Below are positions 15,101 to 29,200 of a stretch of DNA of 64,000 bases, piece by piece. Under the pieces are notes generated by a model, which was not told the origin of the DNA, made no database searches, and saw nothing but the letters and a program-made list of their open reading frames with translations. The translations under genes and the position numbers were made by a program. How positions within the stretch are numbered: the stretch's first letter is position 1; every line of letters begins with the position of its first letter. The DNA lies in contig NC_073361.2 of NCBI RefSeq assembly GCF_027580225.2, positions 24,322,001 through 24,386,000 on the forward strand. The letters run 5' to 3'. Source of the stretch: Misgurnus anguillicaudatus. Its lineage: Eukaryota > Chordata > Actinopteri > Cypriniformes > Cobitidae.

Positions 15101-16608
15101 GGGGGAACATTACAACAGCAACCAACCGGCTCACAGCTCAAGTATCACAGCTACCAAAAGCTCAGCTGAAGAAAGTTGGCACTCCGCTGAAAAACAGCTG
15201 ACATTCTGCGTCCTCCAGTCGTTTTCAGCCGCGTTTAAAAGTTTTGGTGTGCACGCCCCCTTAGCTTGCAATAATTCAAATATATCCCCTACAGCTAAAT
15301 GTTTAGGTTTGCAAGGCATGAACATCATTAAAGTTCATAAAGTTGATATTAAAATTTATTTTCCATCTCTTTTTTTCAGAATAGCGGTATTTTCCGTGAC
15401 AGTCCTGCATGATGAGAGAATTGTAGTTGTGGCAGAGCAGCGGCCGGATTCAACAGAGGAAGACAGCTTCCAGTGGATGAGCCGTGTTCTACAGGTGTGT
15501 GTCCTTTAGACACGCTCCCTTACTGATTTACTGGGAATTTGTTTTTTCACACGCTCCCTTACTGATTGACTGTGGCTCTCTATCCCCACCCAGTCTGACG
15601 GGAGTCACTTTAATTGCTGCGTAACCCCAGTCACCATTTCAACACAATTAGAGATCATGCTATTGCTGACCTGCATACTTTCCGTCAGCAGTTTATATAA
15701 TAACAAGACGCATTCGGGCACAAAAGCTGGCCTTTACTGCCATCCACCCAAACGGTTCCATTCCAATCCTTTGTTGTAGCTCATTAATCTTGCAAATATG
15801 GTATTTTTTTCCTACCACTTCCCGAATTCCTGCTCGATAATTTGGTTCCCCCCAAGGCATCGGTAAAGGTCACCGCCCGCATCAGATCTCTGCCGGAAGC
15901 TTCTTCTCGGCTCCTTACAGATGCTCTGAAGTCTATTTTTAAACCTCACCTGACTACCGAATACGTCTCTTTCTACAGGCGATAGACAGCATCCACAACG
16001 TGGGGGTGTTTTGCTTGGCTTTGGTGCCCGCTAACACCCTTCCCAAGACGCCTCTGGGAGGAATCCACCTGTCGGAGACCAAGCAGCTGTTTTTGGAAGG
16101 CTCCCTGCACCCCTGTAATGTTCTAATGTGCCCTCACACCTGCGTCACCAACCTGCCCAAACCCAGACAAAAACAGCCAGGTCGGTCTGCCACAAGGTCA
16201 CCTCTGATGTCGTACAGAATTAGAGCTGTCAGACGTGCTGTGTGTGTTTGTTTTATTTGTGTAAGTGATGAACTCTGTGTTGGTGCTGCAGAGATCGGTC
16301 CCGCCTCTGTGATGGTGGGGAACCTGGTGTCCGGGAAGAGGATCGCCCAAGCCAGCGGCAGAGATTTGGGCCAAATCGAAGACAATGATCAGGCAAGAAA
16401 GGTGTGTGTGTGGTACCAAGGGCCTCGATTTTCATTCATCCATCTATCCATCCATCAATCTATCCACAACCCCTCCCTTCCATCAGTTCCCCACCTCCAG
16501 CAAATTGAGTCCCATTCAACCAGAATATGCACAGAAAAATGGGAGTTTTCCTGTTTTTGGCTTGCTCTGGGCATTCTTATCTTTGGGACAGTTTAATAAC
16601 TGATCTGA

Positions 16609-16653
<45 letters not shown>

Positions 16654-19600
16654 CTCTTGAGGTATTATTATTTTTGCAAACACTTTACAATAGGACTGCA
16701 TTTGTTAATATTAGTAAATGGATTAGCTAACATGAACTAACAATGAACAATATTGTTTTTCAGCATTTATTATTAACATGTGTCAATGTTAGTTAATGCC
16801 AATACAGTTGTTCATGGTAATTCAATGTGCATTAACTAATGTAAAAATCCAGATAATTTACTCACCACCATGTCTTCCAAAATGTTGATGTCTTTGTTCA
16901 GTCGAGACGAAATTATGTTTTTTAAGGAAACATTCCAGAATTTTTCTCATTTTAATGAACTTTAATGGACCCCAACACTTAACAGTTTTAATACAGTTTA
17001 AAATTGCAGTTTCAAAGGACTCTAAACGATCCCAAACGAGGCATAAGGGTCTTATCTAGCTAAACGATTGTCATTTTTGACAAGAAAAATAAAAAATATG
17101 CACTTTTAAACCACAACTTCTCGTCTTCCTCTGGCTGTGTGACGCTCCAGCGGGACTTCACATAGTTGCGTAATGACGTCAAAAGGTCACGTGTTACATA
17201 TATGAAACGCACATTTGCAGACCATTTTAAACAATAAACTGACACAAAGACATTAATTAGTATCATTCGACATACACAACGTCGGAACGGTCCTCTTTCT
17301 CCACACTTGTAAACACTGGGGAGTAGTTTCGTACGTTATCCGTGACCTCTTGACGTGATGGCGTATTGTGTGGGGTCACGCTGGTGCGTCGCATGACCGG
17401 AGGAAGACGAGAAGTTTTTTATGACAGTCGTTTCGCTGGATGGGACCCTTGTGCCTCGTTTGGGATCGTTTGGAGTGCTTTGATATTGCAATTTTGGACT
17501 GCGTTAAAGCTGTTGGGTGTTGGTGTCCATTAAAATGAAAAAAATCCTGGAATGTTTTCCCCAAAAAACACAATTTCCCCTCGACTGAACAAAGAAAGAC
17601 ATCGGCGTTTTGGATGACATGGTGGTGGGTGGGTTGTCTGGATTTTTAAAGGAAAATGGACTAATCCTTTAAAAGTAACACTTTTTTAGTAAATGTATTA
17701 GTAAATGCTGCAATTAACATGAACTAAGATAAAAAGAAATGCTTTAGATGTATTGTTCGTTGTTAGTTCATGTTAACTAATACATTAACTACAAATGCAA
17801 CCTTATTGTGAAGTGTTACTATTATTTTATAATTTCAATATATGTTTTGTTCCTATTACAATAGGATTATTAAGTGATTTTTATTATTATTTAATGATTT
17901 AAGATTATTTTATTATTATTTATTAATTATATGATTTTATTATTATTTAATATAATATTATTTTATTATTATATAATTTAATTAAATTTTTTTCTTTGCT
18001 ATTTGTGACAAACAGTGCATTTTATTGTCACCTGTAGCAACTTATACTGTCAAAGTTCCAGACAGTCTCAAGTGTCAAAAACATAAAAACCTCATAATTT
18101 GGTTCGCTAGCATCAAATCATATGTTATAATTTCTCAATTTGACTTAAACATATAATCACAGTTTCCTTGGTGACCAACTTAATACCCTCATTCAACACT
18201 TGAAGAGGGTTAATTTTGGATCTGCGTGGTGCACAGCAGTCGCCCTAAGTGGATTTGTGTAGAAGAATTAACCTTTGACACCTTGTCAAACCTCTTGCCC
18301 TCAGCCAGGGCTATTTCAGACCTTACTCTAACAAAGAGCATTCTGGGAAATTGTTATGTCACCACCAGAGCTTCACAATTTAACTTTTTTGGCCACACGA
18401 AAGCTAGACTTGGAAAACAGCTTTTGATAGCTAGTAAACACTTTGTGGAAAACTGAGTGCTCCATTAAAGTAATTATTGCTCAGTTTTGGAAGGCTCAGT
18501 TTTTTTGTGCCGTTTCGAGTTAATTCCTTTGGTTGCCGTGTTGTCACTCAACCACCGACACAAATACAATCCATTACGCTGCCATCTCATGCTGAAGGAT
18601 GGCAGCCATTATTCCATCAGTCCGTCCGCTGTGCACACCACCGTAACCTCAAAAACACACACAACACAGCTGCTGACCTCGCACACACCCATGCACAAAT
18701 GTGCACGCACGCATATGCTCATGCACATTCGAACAAACGTGTGCACAAATACACAACAGCTGCTGGCTGCTGTCTCCTGCATGCCTCCCACATTCTCTCA
18801 TTCCCTCACACCCTTTCAAGCATGCATGACTCTGTGCCGTCTGACACCGACAAATGTTACCTCCGCCATCTGCACCTCTCCAAGAATCACAGTCACACAT
18901 GATCATTTTCCATTTTTACACCCTGTTGTTGTTTTTTTCGTCACTTCCATCCATTCATGCACATGAAAATCAGGCCCACTGAGTGAATGGAAACAGTTTT
19001 GTTTCATACTTACAGAGCAGAAATGTGATCCGTGTGCGAGTATCAGTGGGAGATGAGGTAACACGATTGCATTCACTCCCAATACAATAATGATTTTTAA
19101 CAGATCCTGCTTTAAATATCATTTTACTCATAATGTTTGCATTTATTCTTCGCAATAGGTGTGGAAGGGGTTAAATTTTACCATGTTAAAGATTACCTTT
19201 ACAATCTTTGTGAATCTCATGAATGGTTTTCTAATAATCTGACTTCTTTTTCACCTTTAGTTCCTCTTCCTGTCTGAAGTGCTGCAGTGGAGATCTCAGA
19301 CCACACCAGATCATGTGCTCTTCACCCTCCTCAGCTCCAGGGTATGATGTCACCAGCTTTACCGCTTTAGTTCTGCTGCATTGCTTTTAGGGTTACAAAG
19401 GTGTCAGCTAAAAGTTAAACTCTTGCGATTTTTCAAGTGTGCTCGGAAAAGCTTGGCAGTGAACACCACACTTTCTGCGCCATTTCCCCCCACCAGGGAG
19501 CAGCGATTGGTTTCAGAAATGATTTTGGCCTGGTGTGCAAGTGATGCTTTTTTAATATACCAAATATGTACTGGCAGGCTATTTACAACCCAACACACCC

Positions 19601-22600
19601 AATATATATAAAAGGTGCGATATGTCATCCCGAGCGGCTACCGGGAGTGAACCTTATTGAAACTATATTGTTTATGTGCGTATGGGTGTTTTGCTTGTGG
19701 CGATCGGCCAATAGTCCCGATGGAGAAAATGGCTTAATAAATATGACAAATAATGTTTTATTACACAGTAAATATACTGGATGGTTTCTATGAAGGTTAG
19801 TTTTAGTGGATAGACCATCTCATTACCTCTGTATACAAGTGTACACCAAAAAATAATCATGTGTGTTTTTCTGAATTTAGGGAGCAGTCCTGAGCTCATT
19901 GACCTGTCTTCAGCTTCATAAGCGGGCGGAGAAGATAGCGGCCATGTTAATGGAGCGAGGCCACCTGCAGGACGGAGATCACGTTGCACTGGTGTACCCA
20001 CCTGGTACGACACTTTCACCTAGGTTCAAAACAGCACTGATCTACAAACATCCATGTTATGTATCAGCTTGTTTTACAGGGTTCCCACGGGTCCTTGAAA
20101 TCCTTGAAAGATTGGGGAAAATAATTCAAGGCCCTGGGAAGTTTTTTGAAAATATACATACATAGATACAGGTCATTGAAAGTGCTTGAATCTATTTTAT
20201 GCAAGAAGTTTTCTGGAAAAAATCCATATTATTCTTTGTGTAGTGTAGGATAATAATTTCTAACTTTTTAAGCACACGTGCTAAACTGTTCGCGTTAAAT
20301 GGTTATATATTCTGTATGCGAATGTTGATTCATACTAAAATGCTTTATTGCATAATTGTGTTTGACACATGAAAACGTCTCGGGTTACATATGTAACTGT
20401 TGTTACCTGAGAAGGGAATGAGATGCTGCGTCTCCTTTGCCATACTTCCTGCGTCCCTGTAATGCCGTCTTTGGCAATATTTCAGATAGCGATATACTTC
20501 CTGGGTTGAATTTGATATACACATTCAGACACACTTACTCCTGGAAGCGTCCCTAAAGTGTCACTGCAGTGACCCAGAGCGAGTTCCCCCGAAAGGGAAC
20601 TGTAACAATGTATCTTAAAAGGTGTGGGAACCCTGGGTTTAAATATAAAGTAACTTGTACCATTGCTTTGCAGGTATAGATCTGATTGCTGCCTTTTACG
20701 GATGCCTGTACGCCGGATGTGTACCGATCACAGTGCGACCACCACATCCCCAGAACATTGCCACCACCCTTCCCACTGTGAAAATGATTGTGGAGGTGGG
20801 TGCTGATGCTTTTCAATTTATACGACTGTAAAGAAAATGTTGCTGAAATGTACAAAATTTCCTTTAGGTGAGCCGGTCAGCCTGCGTGATGACCACACAG
20901 GTCATATCCAAGCTTCTGAAGTCGAAGGAGGCGTCTGCTGCAGTGGATGTCAGGTCGTGGCCTCCCGTTCTGGACACAGGTTAGTGGATCATATGTTAAA
21001 GGTTTGCTTCTGCTGAAGATGAACGTATGTTTAACGTTAAACACGTTTTTCAAGATGATCTGCCAAAGAAGAAACCCCCTCAACTCTACAAACCATCCAA
21101 TCCCGACACTCTGGCTTACCTGGACTTCAGCGTCTCCACGACTGGGATGCTAGCAGGAGTAAAGGTGAGGATTTACTACTATTACTACATTGTGTTTGTG
21201 TAAAACAAAGTCGGTCATCCGTAGTATACTTTTACAACACAAAGAAGAAACTTAACCCTTGTGGGTTGTTCAAATTCACTACCCTTTTTGCGTTGTTTGT
21301 GTGCAAAAGCGGCCACTAGGTTGAGAGGCTGTAAAAGTGTCAGATTTTTTTTCTTTTTTTTTCATAAATCTGTTAATCAACATCGGAACTGATCAAAATT
21401 ACCAAATGCTTACAAAATTTCCTCTTTAATTGCCATAAGTGGTGTCACTGATTTGGGGGGGACACACAAATTGACAGATTTTCAATTTAAAAAGTGATTT
21501 TTAGTAAAAAAGAAAAACAGCCAACAATCAAGAATGCATACTTAAATGGTGTCATGGCTTTGCAATCAAAAAATGTTATTATAATGGAAGTCAATGGGGC
21601 AAAAACAGTAAATGAGAGAGAGAAAAAAATTAAAACTGATGCTGCACAAAAACTAAAATGCATCAAAGCCAATGTTTTTACCAATCTTTGGCATGCCCTA
21701 GACTGTGAAAAAGGATAAAAAAATCCAGTCCACAATCACTTTTTATATTGAAAATCTGTAATTTTGTGTTTATTTTTTCATCAAATCAGTGACATCACTT
21801 ATGAACTTGGCAATTAAAGAGTTAAAATCATGGACATTTTGTAAGCATTTTGCAGTTTTGATCAGTACTGAGAGTGATTAGCAGATTTATGAAAAACAAT
21901 TTGGAAAAAATATTAATCTGATCAATTTTTACAGTCGTTTAATTTAGTGGCTTTTTTTGTACGCGAATAATCAAAGCATTTTCTCAAAATATGTGTCAAT
22001 ATAAGATTTGTCACCAAAAATCATTCCATTTGCTCAAACACAGAGAAAGTTGTGGCCAAATTGAGAGTAAAAAAGCAAAAATGGCTCCAACAACCCATAA
22101 GGGTTAAATGGATATGTAATAAGATTTTTCCATTTAATGGGTGGTAAGATGTTGGATCAGGTGTCAGGTGCGCTACTTTGAAGATTTTTTTTATATTTTA
22201 GAGGATGAATAATGAGTTTTGTACAAGTGGCCATTATTATGACACACAACTGGAGCCATTAGCGATCTCAGAGACCATCAAGTATTGTGTAGTACTTCAG
22301 TCCTTTGACAAAGAAATGATCTGTTCGGCCCTTCAGACCCTTTCATTCGCTTGCATTGCTGCTTCAGAGTTCACCGAGTCCCACTTACATTCCTTACTAG
22401 TCTGAAAGACTTGTAAACAAATTGTTTTGTGGGTCACTATTGTGTTCCTTGTATAAAAACTATGTTGAATAAATAACCTGATTGTACTTCATGCTTGTAC
22501 TGGCGGCTGTGGTGATCTTAAATGCATTAAGATATAGAGACATCTCATGAAATCATTAAGAGGTGTTTCACATTTCGCGTCTTAAGCCACACAGAAAACA

Positions 22601-25347
22601 CGACTGCGCTGCTTTACTCCTTTTTTAAAGGTTGTTTTTTAATGCGGCATTATGAAAAGTAAATGCAAAATAATATACAAAACTATATATTCAGGGGAGT
22701 ATAAAGACCTTTTTTAAATGAACCATTATTATGTTTTTATTACCTGAGAATGAGACGTTTTTTATCTACATACACCGAGGGTCCCCTTACGTGGAAGTCG
22801 CCATTTTGTGCTGCCATGTTTCTAGAGAAGCCCTTAACGAACAAACGTTTTTAACTAGGTTGTCTCCGGCAATGACATGTTTTTCCGGTGGCAGCTACCG
22901 TAGCTTCTCTATGCCTTTCAAAAGCGAGGGGTGAGCAGTGGACTGAGCCGTTGATTGCAATTTGCAACTTTACCACTAGATGCCGCTAAAATTTACACAC
23001 TGCACTTTTAAGCTATACATTTTATCAGTATGTGTGTTCACTATGGATTAAACCTTTGCGTTGCTAATGTTTTTCTCTACAGGGACACAAATCAAACTAA
23101 AAAATATTCACTCAATAGATTAAAGACCAAAAAAATTCAAATTGTGAGGTGCCAAACGTCTTATATAAGCAATCTCTCATTCACTCTCTCTTACTTTGCA
23201 TTGCTCTCTCTTTTTCCTCATTTACCTTTAGATGTCCCACACCGCCACCAGTGCCTTTTGTCGCTCTATCAAGCTGCAGTGTGAGCTGTATCCCTCTCGT
23301 GAGGTGGCCATCTGTCTGGATCCCTACTGTGGCCTCGGGTTTGTCCTCTGGTGCCTCTGCAGGTGAGAGACGCCACCGAAACGCCACTGTATTCTAATTA
23401 AACGACCTAAAGAGACATTTACGCCAGATTTAAATATGAAACTTACTCTACGTGTGATTATCTTTCATCGGAGTTAGGTTGATATTTTTGGGGGTGTTCG
23501 TAATTACGTTAAGCTTTGTCAAGAGGATCTGTAGCATGAAAATATACGCGTCATTCACATTGCCCCACACAAGGAGGCATCTAATCGCGTCTTTTCATTG
23601 ACTTTGTATGTAATCTACTCGCGCAAATTGTTGAACTTGCACATGGTGTGAACCCACAGTAAGCATGCATCAAAACCGCCACCATCTTCGAACAGGGGTC
23701 TTGTCCCTAGGAAGTAGCTAGGTAATGTTGCTATCTCTGCCTGAACTTTGAATTCATGGACGTTGCCGGACTTTTGTGCTGCGTATGGATGTTAGGCCTA
23801 CTAGCACTATGCATTGTATTTAGAAAAAGTAGATTTTCTTAATATCAAAACTCTAAATACATGTCTGACCGTTGGAACGAACAAAAAAAAATTGTGACGA
23901 TTTATTTTATTTCCATTACATCTTTGCCTATAATGACGCTGATGCAGGGCTCCCCTGTTTCAAGATGCCGTTTTTTATTTGACGCATTCGTTCCAATGAA
24001 CTGCCGTAGCCAAGGTGACATCTAGTGTATATATCTATGTTGCCCTCCAAGCAAACCTATTGCGTCATATTAAAAGATTGGTCATGTGACTTTTACGCAC
24101 ATCAGAAGACCTGTAAATGCGAAAAAACTTTCCGTCGCAGTTTTGTGATATATTCCTTGTTCAAAGTGCCTGAAAAACCACCTAACCTGAGGTAAAAACT
24201 TTTTTGCAATATATGAGAGTTTATGCAAAATGGCTGGCCTTCCATTGGGTGCATTTTCAATTCGCTATTCCAATTTGAAGGTTAATGGAAACGCAGCTAT
24301 TGTCTGTGGTAATAGACAGCATGCCATTGATTCAGTCAGTACATCTTAACTTGTTTTGAACATTTTGTACATGCTTTAATTGTTAAAATGTCATACAACT
24401 GTGACAATTCAGCATTATAGATTTTAGGAGATTTTTACTTAATCCACACAATTACTGAACCTGTTTCTGGAAAGCCTTAGAAATAAATCCTCTGTTTTTG
24501 CTGCATTCTCATGCTGTCAAGTGTGTTTTTCTGCTGTGCTGTGTGTTCTCTTCTAGTTAACTCAGCTCCTGTCTCACTTGAGTGATAGGTTGTGTCTGTT
24601 TTGTCAGTGTGAGCAGGTTCTTGTGCTCTGCTCTAAACTGATTTGTGTATGTGTGTGTATATGTGTAGTTGTAACACAGTGTTTTTCTGTCTCTTTCTGC
24701 TGGGTGAAGTGTGTATTCAGGGCATCAGTCCATCTTGATTCCTCCGTCCGAGCTGGAGGTGAATCCCGCTCTGTGGCTGCTGGCTGTCAGTCAGTTTCGG
24801 GTCAGAGATACGTTCTGTTCATACTCCGTCATGGAGCTTTGCACCAAGGGCTTGGGCCTACAGACAGAATCCTTAAAGGTAAAGCACATTGCCAGTGATG
24901 TTCAGTCTATCAACCTAAAAGGAACATCTTTCTTTCTTTTTTCTCTCACATTATGTTTTCACAACCTAATGCAATTTTACTTATAACGTCTATTAAATGG
25001 TTGATTATTGGTTGTTTAATGGTTGCTCATAAATGTGATTCATTTTCTTTCTTTCTTTCTTTAAATTCTTTCTATCTCTCCTTAATTCTTTCTTTCTTTC
25101 TTTCTCACATTATGTTTTCACAACCTAATGCAATTTTACTTATAATGTCTATTAAATGGTTGATTATTGGTTGTTTAATGGTTGCTCAAAATACGATTCT
25201 CTTTCTTTCTTTCTTTCTTTCTTTTCTTAATTCTTTCTTTCTTTTTCTTTCACATTATGTTTTCACAACCTCATGCAATTTACTTATCACATCTAATAAA
25301 TGGTTGATTGTTGGTTGTTTAATGGTTGCTCAAAATGTGATTCAATT

Positions 25348-25427
<80 letters not shown>

Positions 25428-25667
25428 TATCTCTCACATTATGTTTTCACAACCTCATGCAATTTTACTTATCACATCTAATAAATGGTTGATTCTTGGT
25501 AGTTTAATGGTTGCTGAAAATGTGAGTTAATTTCTTTCTTTATTTCTGCTTTCTTTTTTCTTTCTTTCTTTCTCACATTATGTTTTCACAACCTAATGCA
25601 ATTTTACTTATAATGTCTATTAAATGGTTGATTAATGGTTGTTTAATGGTTGCTCAAAATACGATTC

Positions 25668-25747
<80 letters not shown>

Positions 25748-25888
25748 TCCTTAATTCTTTCTTTCTTTTTCTTTCACATTATGTTTTCACAACCTCATGC
25801 AATTTTACTTATCACATCTAATAAATGGTTGATTGTTGGTTGTTTAACGGTTGCTCAAAATGTGATTCAATTTCTTTCTTTATTTTTC

Positions 25889-25923
<35 letters not shown>

Positions 25924-26215
25924 TATCTCTCACATTATGTTTTCACAACCTCATGCAATTTTACTTATAACGTGTTATTATAAGTGGTTGGTTATTGGTT
26001 GTTTAATGGTTGCTCAAAAGGCGATTCTCTTTCATTCTTTCTTTCTTTTTTCTTAATTCTTTCTTTCTTTCCTTAATTGTTTCTTTCCTTTTCTTTCACA
26101 TTATGTTTTCACAACCTCATGCAATTTTACATATCACATCTAATAAATGGTTGATTATTGGTTGTTTTATGGTTGCTCAAATAGTGATTCAGTTTATTTT
26201 CTTTTTTTCTTTCTT

Positions 26216-26246
<31 letters not shown>

Positions 26247-29200
26247 TTCTGTCATGCTATGTTTTCAAAACCCCTTGCAATTTCACAAATAACATAAAAT
26301 AGATGGTTGGTTACTGGTTTCTTAAAATTGTATTCACTTTCTTTCTTTCTGTCTTTCATTCTTTCTATGTTATTAAAATAACATAAACTTGATTCGTAAT
26401 GCACGATGAATGCCATAATAGAAAAATAATAAGAAGTGCAAAACCCAATAAAATCTAAACATTGTGAATCAAATTATAAAATACGTTTATTTTTATTAAG
26501 TTTTTGTTTAGGCTAAAGCTCTAAATATTTGTTCATTATTTGGCAGTAATTTAAACTGTGGTTATGTAGGATTATTGTTGGTGGTCTTTGTGTGTTACGG
26601 AGGTGTGACTGTGAATTAAGAAAAGGCCGCTTGTGCCTCCTGGCAAGTCTGTCTTGTAAAATCTTGTTTTATTTACTTTGATTTAGTCTTTGAGATCACC
26701 ATAGTTACTAACTGCAGTCAGTGGCAGAGTATAGTTTATTAACATCAAAGCGATCAATGAGGAAAAGTCCTGATGAAAGACAATTTGTTGTATCTTCAGG
26801 TAGAGATCGAATCTTCCTATTGCTTAATTCATAAAGCTTGCTTTAGCAATATAAAGGTTATGGGTTTGATACTTAGAGGACACAAACTGATTTAAAAATG
26901 TATAGATTGAATGCACTATACTATAAGTTGTTTTGGATGAAAGTGTCTAGCAAATGCATAAAAGTGTTGAATAATAATAATGTTTTCTTTAAACATTATT
27001 CTACAAAATAATCTTAAAATAATAAATAATTTATTAAATAATAAAACTTTTTTTGCAACTTGAAACTGTACAATATTGCAGAGTATAATTGTGCTGCAAA
27101 TTATATTTTTTGTCGTTTAATGTTAATTTTTGACATGTTAAGAATAAACAATTTTAAAAGCCAAGAACTGAATGTTTTTAAGCTTTCCTGAACAAACTCT
27201 TGTTTTAAATAAAGAGTTGTTGCTTTTTGTTTAATTTCTGAATGCGTTTCTCCTTTCTGTACCTTAGTCTCGAGGACTCGACCTGTCCCGTGTAAGGACG
27301 TGTGTGGTGGTCGCTGAAGAGAGACCCAGAATAGCTCTCACGCAGTCCTTCTCCAAGCTCTTCAAAGATTTGGGCCTCCACCCGAGAGCTGTCAGCACTT
27401 CTTTTGGATGTAGAGTCAACCTGGCCATCTGCCTACAGGTCAGTATCGCATATCTTCAGTTGTATGCTCGCAGAAAATGTGTTAAGTGTAATCTGCTGCA
27501 GACTGGACGTGAGGCAGAGATTGGGACGTAATCCGAATTCCAGCGCTGTTTACAGGTCGCAAAAGCCGGGATTAGTGTTCAGAGCCGCTAGAGAGGATTT
27601 CACTGTCTTGAGTGTGTGTTCTGTCAAAAGTAGTTGTCATGGTATTATAGCCTGTGAGGTAATGCTCTTATGGTACAATCACTATTGTAGTAAACATATG
27701 TATGCATATGTCTTGCATTTAACATGAACAACCATATTACCTTTCATAATGTTATTGTCATAAGTTTTGAGGTCAACTATACACAGTGAATGAATGTTCA
27801 ATCTTTTCCTCAGTCTTTGCATGTACCTCACCCTTTATACCCCTATGGTTATGATTTTCCTTTTCCACCTATATATTTTATGTTTTTGTCACACCCACAA
27901 ATCTTCATCCCTTATTCCTCTTTCCTTACTTTGTCCCCATGTCTCTCATCTGCTTGCTGGTTATGGTAGCCCCACAGGCTCGGGAAGCTTGCCGATCAGG
28001 TAGGGAAGTCAAGACGCCCCGCGGTCTGGCACTGGTTGTGAATGGGTCAAACTTGAGCTGCTGGGCTCTTGCGGTGGTGTGGCTTTTGCTAATGAAGTAG
28101 AAGCGAATGACCAGATCAGTCCTTAAACATCCAATTTATCAGACTAATAGACTAATAGCTTATCTGACCTGCATGGCTGGTTTCCAGGACTCAAATAATG
28201 GTCAATTTTGAACCGTAGTGTCTTTGGAATACAGGGCAATATAGAAATTATTTTGCTCGTGTTGTAAATATTAAACAAAACCGTATGTCTTTGATGATTT
28301 TAATGCACTTTTTATTTGGCTGATAATTTTGCTAATAAGAGCTATTGAATTTACCTTAATTTACATGTAATGTTTTTAGTTTTTAATGTTAAGTTAGATT
28401 TCTATGTTAAAATTAGCGCTGCACAATATTGAAGTAAAATACGTCATTTAATAACTAATAACTAAAAATGTAATAGGATATGCGGAACAATAATGCTGTA
28501 CGTTTGCTAAATCATTTTAATTTATAATCAAATATATAAAAAAAACTTACATGGGTCAATGAAGTGACGTTAATTATTTTGTGTCCGTATGGATAAATTA
28601 AATGTAAAAGGGTTAAAATTTCAAAATGAGTTTGCAGATTACTTGCATACATTCTCTTTTTTGAAGACCAAGTCTAAAATTTCTGTTTTTATTTCATTTT
28701 GAAACAATATTTGGGGGATTATTGCAAAAATGTCAATGTGGTGTAAACGGTCTGTGTTACTTGGTGTAACTAGTATTTAAAATATAAATATATTCATAAA
28801 AATGTGAATTAAAATATAATCATCTAGTTTAGTGTAATATGATTTTTTTTACATCATTTGTCAACGATTATTTAGAAAACAGAGCTGTTTTCAGCATATG
28901 TCAGGACAAATGTTACAAAAACGCATTAAAATGTACATTTAAAAATAAGTAATAAAATTATATTTTAAAATGATTTTTTTTATTACGCTTACGTGCCATC
29001 AAGGTGGATAAAATATTTAATATTTCTCATTCTTTGGCACAATTGGCAGTTACACCATTTGACATTTTTAGGTCCATTCAATTGTAACTTTCATAAAAAT
29101 GGTGAAAATGTAATTTTTTTTATTGCATAAAATTAACATAAATATACTGTGCATTGAAATAAACCTGATGCGTGCTTTTAAAACAAGTTTTTATTTTTTT

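Noticed and set aside
18477..18966. Overlapping 140-160-codon plus-strand frames
   Set aside because: His/Thr-rich translations of a CA/CAC-rich patch in a dip2c intron, with no splice context or family resemblance.
23232..23397. Alternative dip2c start at the ATG opening exon 19
   Set aside because: The ATG is the first codon after a splice acceptor and is an internal methionine in the conserved protein.
24953..26056. Long plus-strand frames rich in FLSF
   Set aside because: They are translations of the TTTC microsatellite and repeat units; no domain, and all frames of such repeats stay open.
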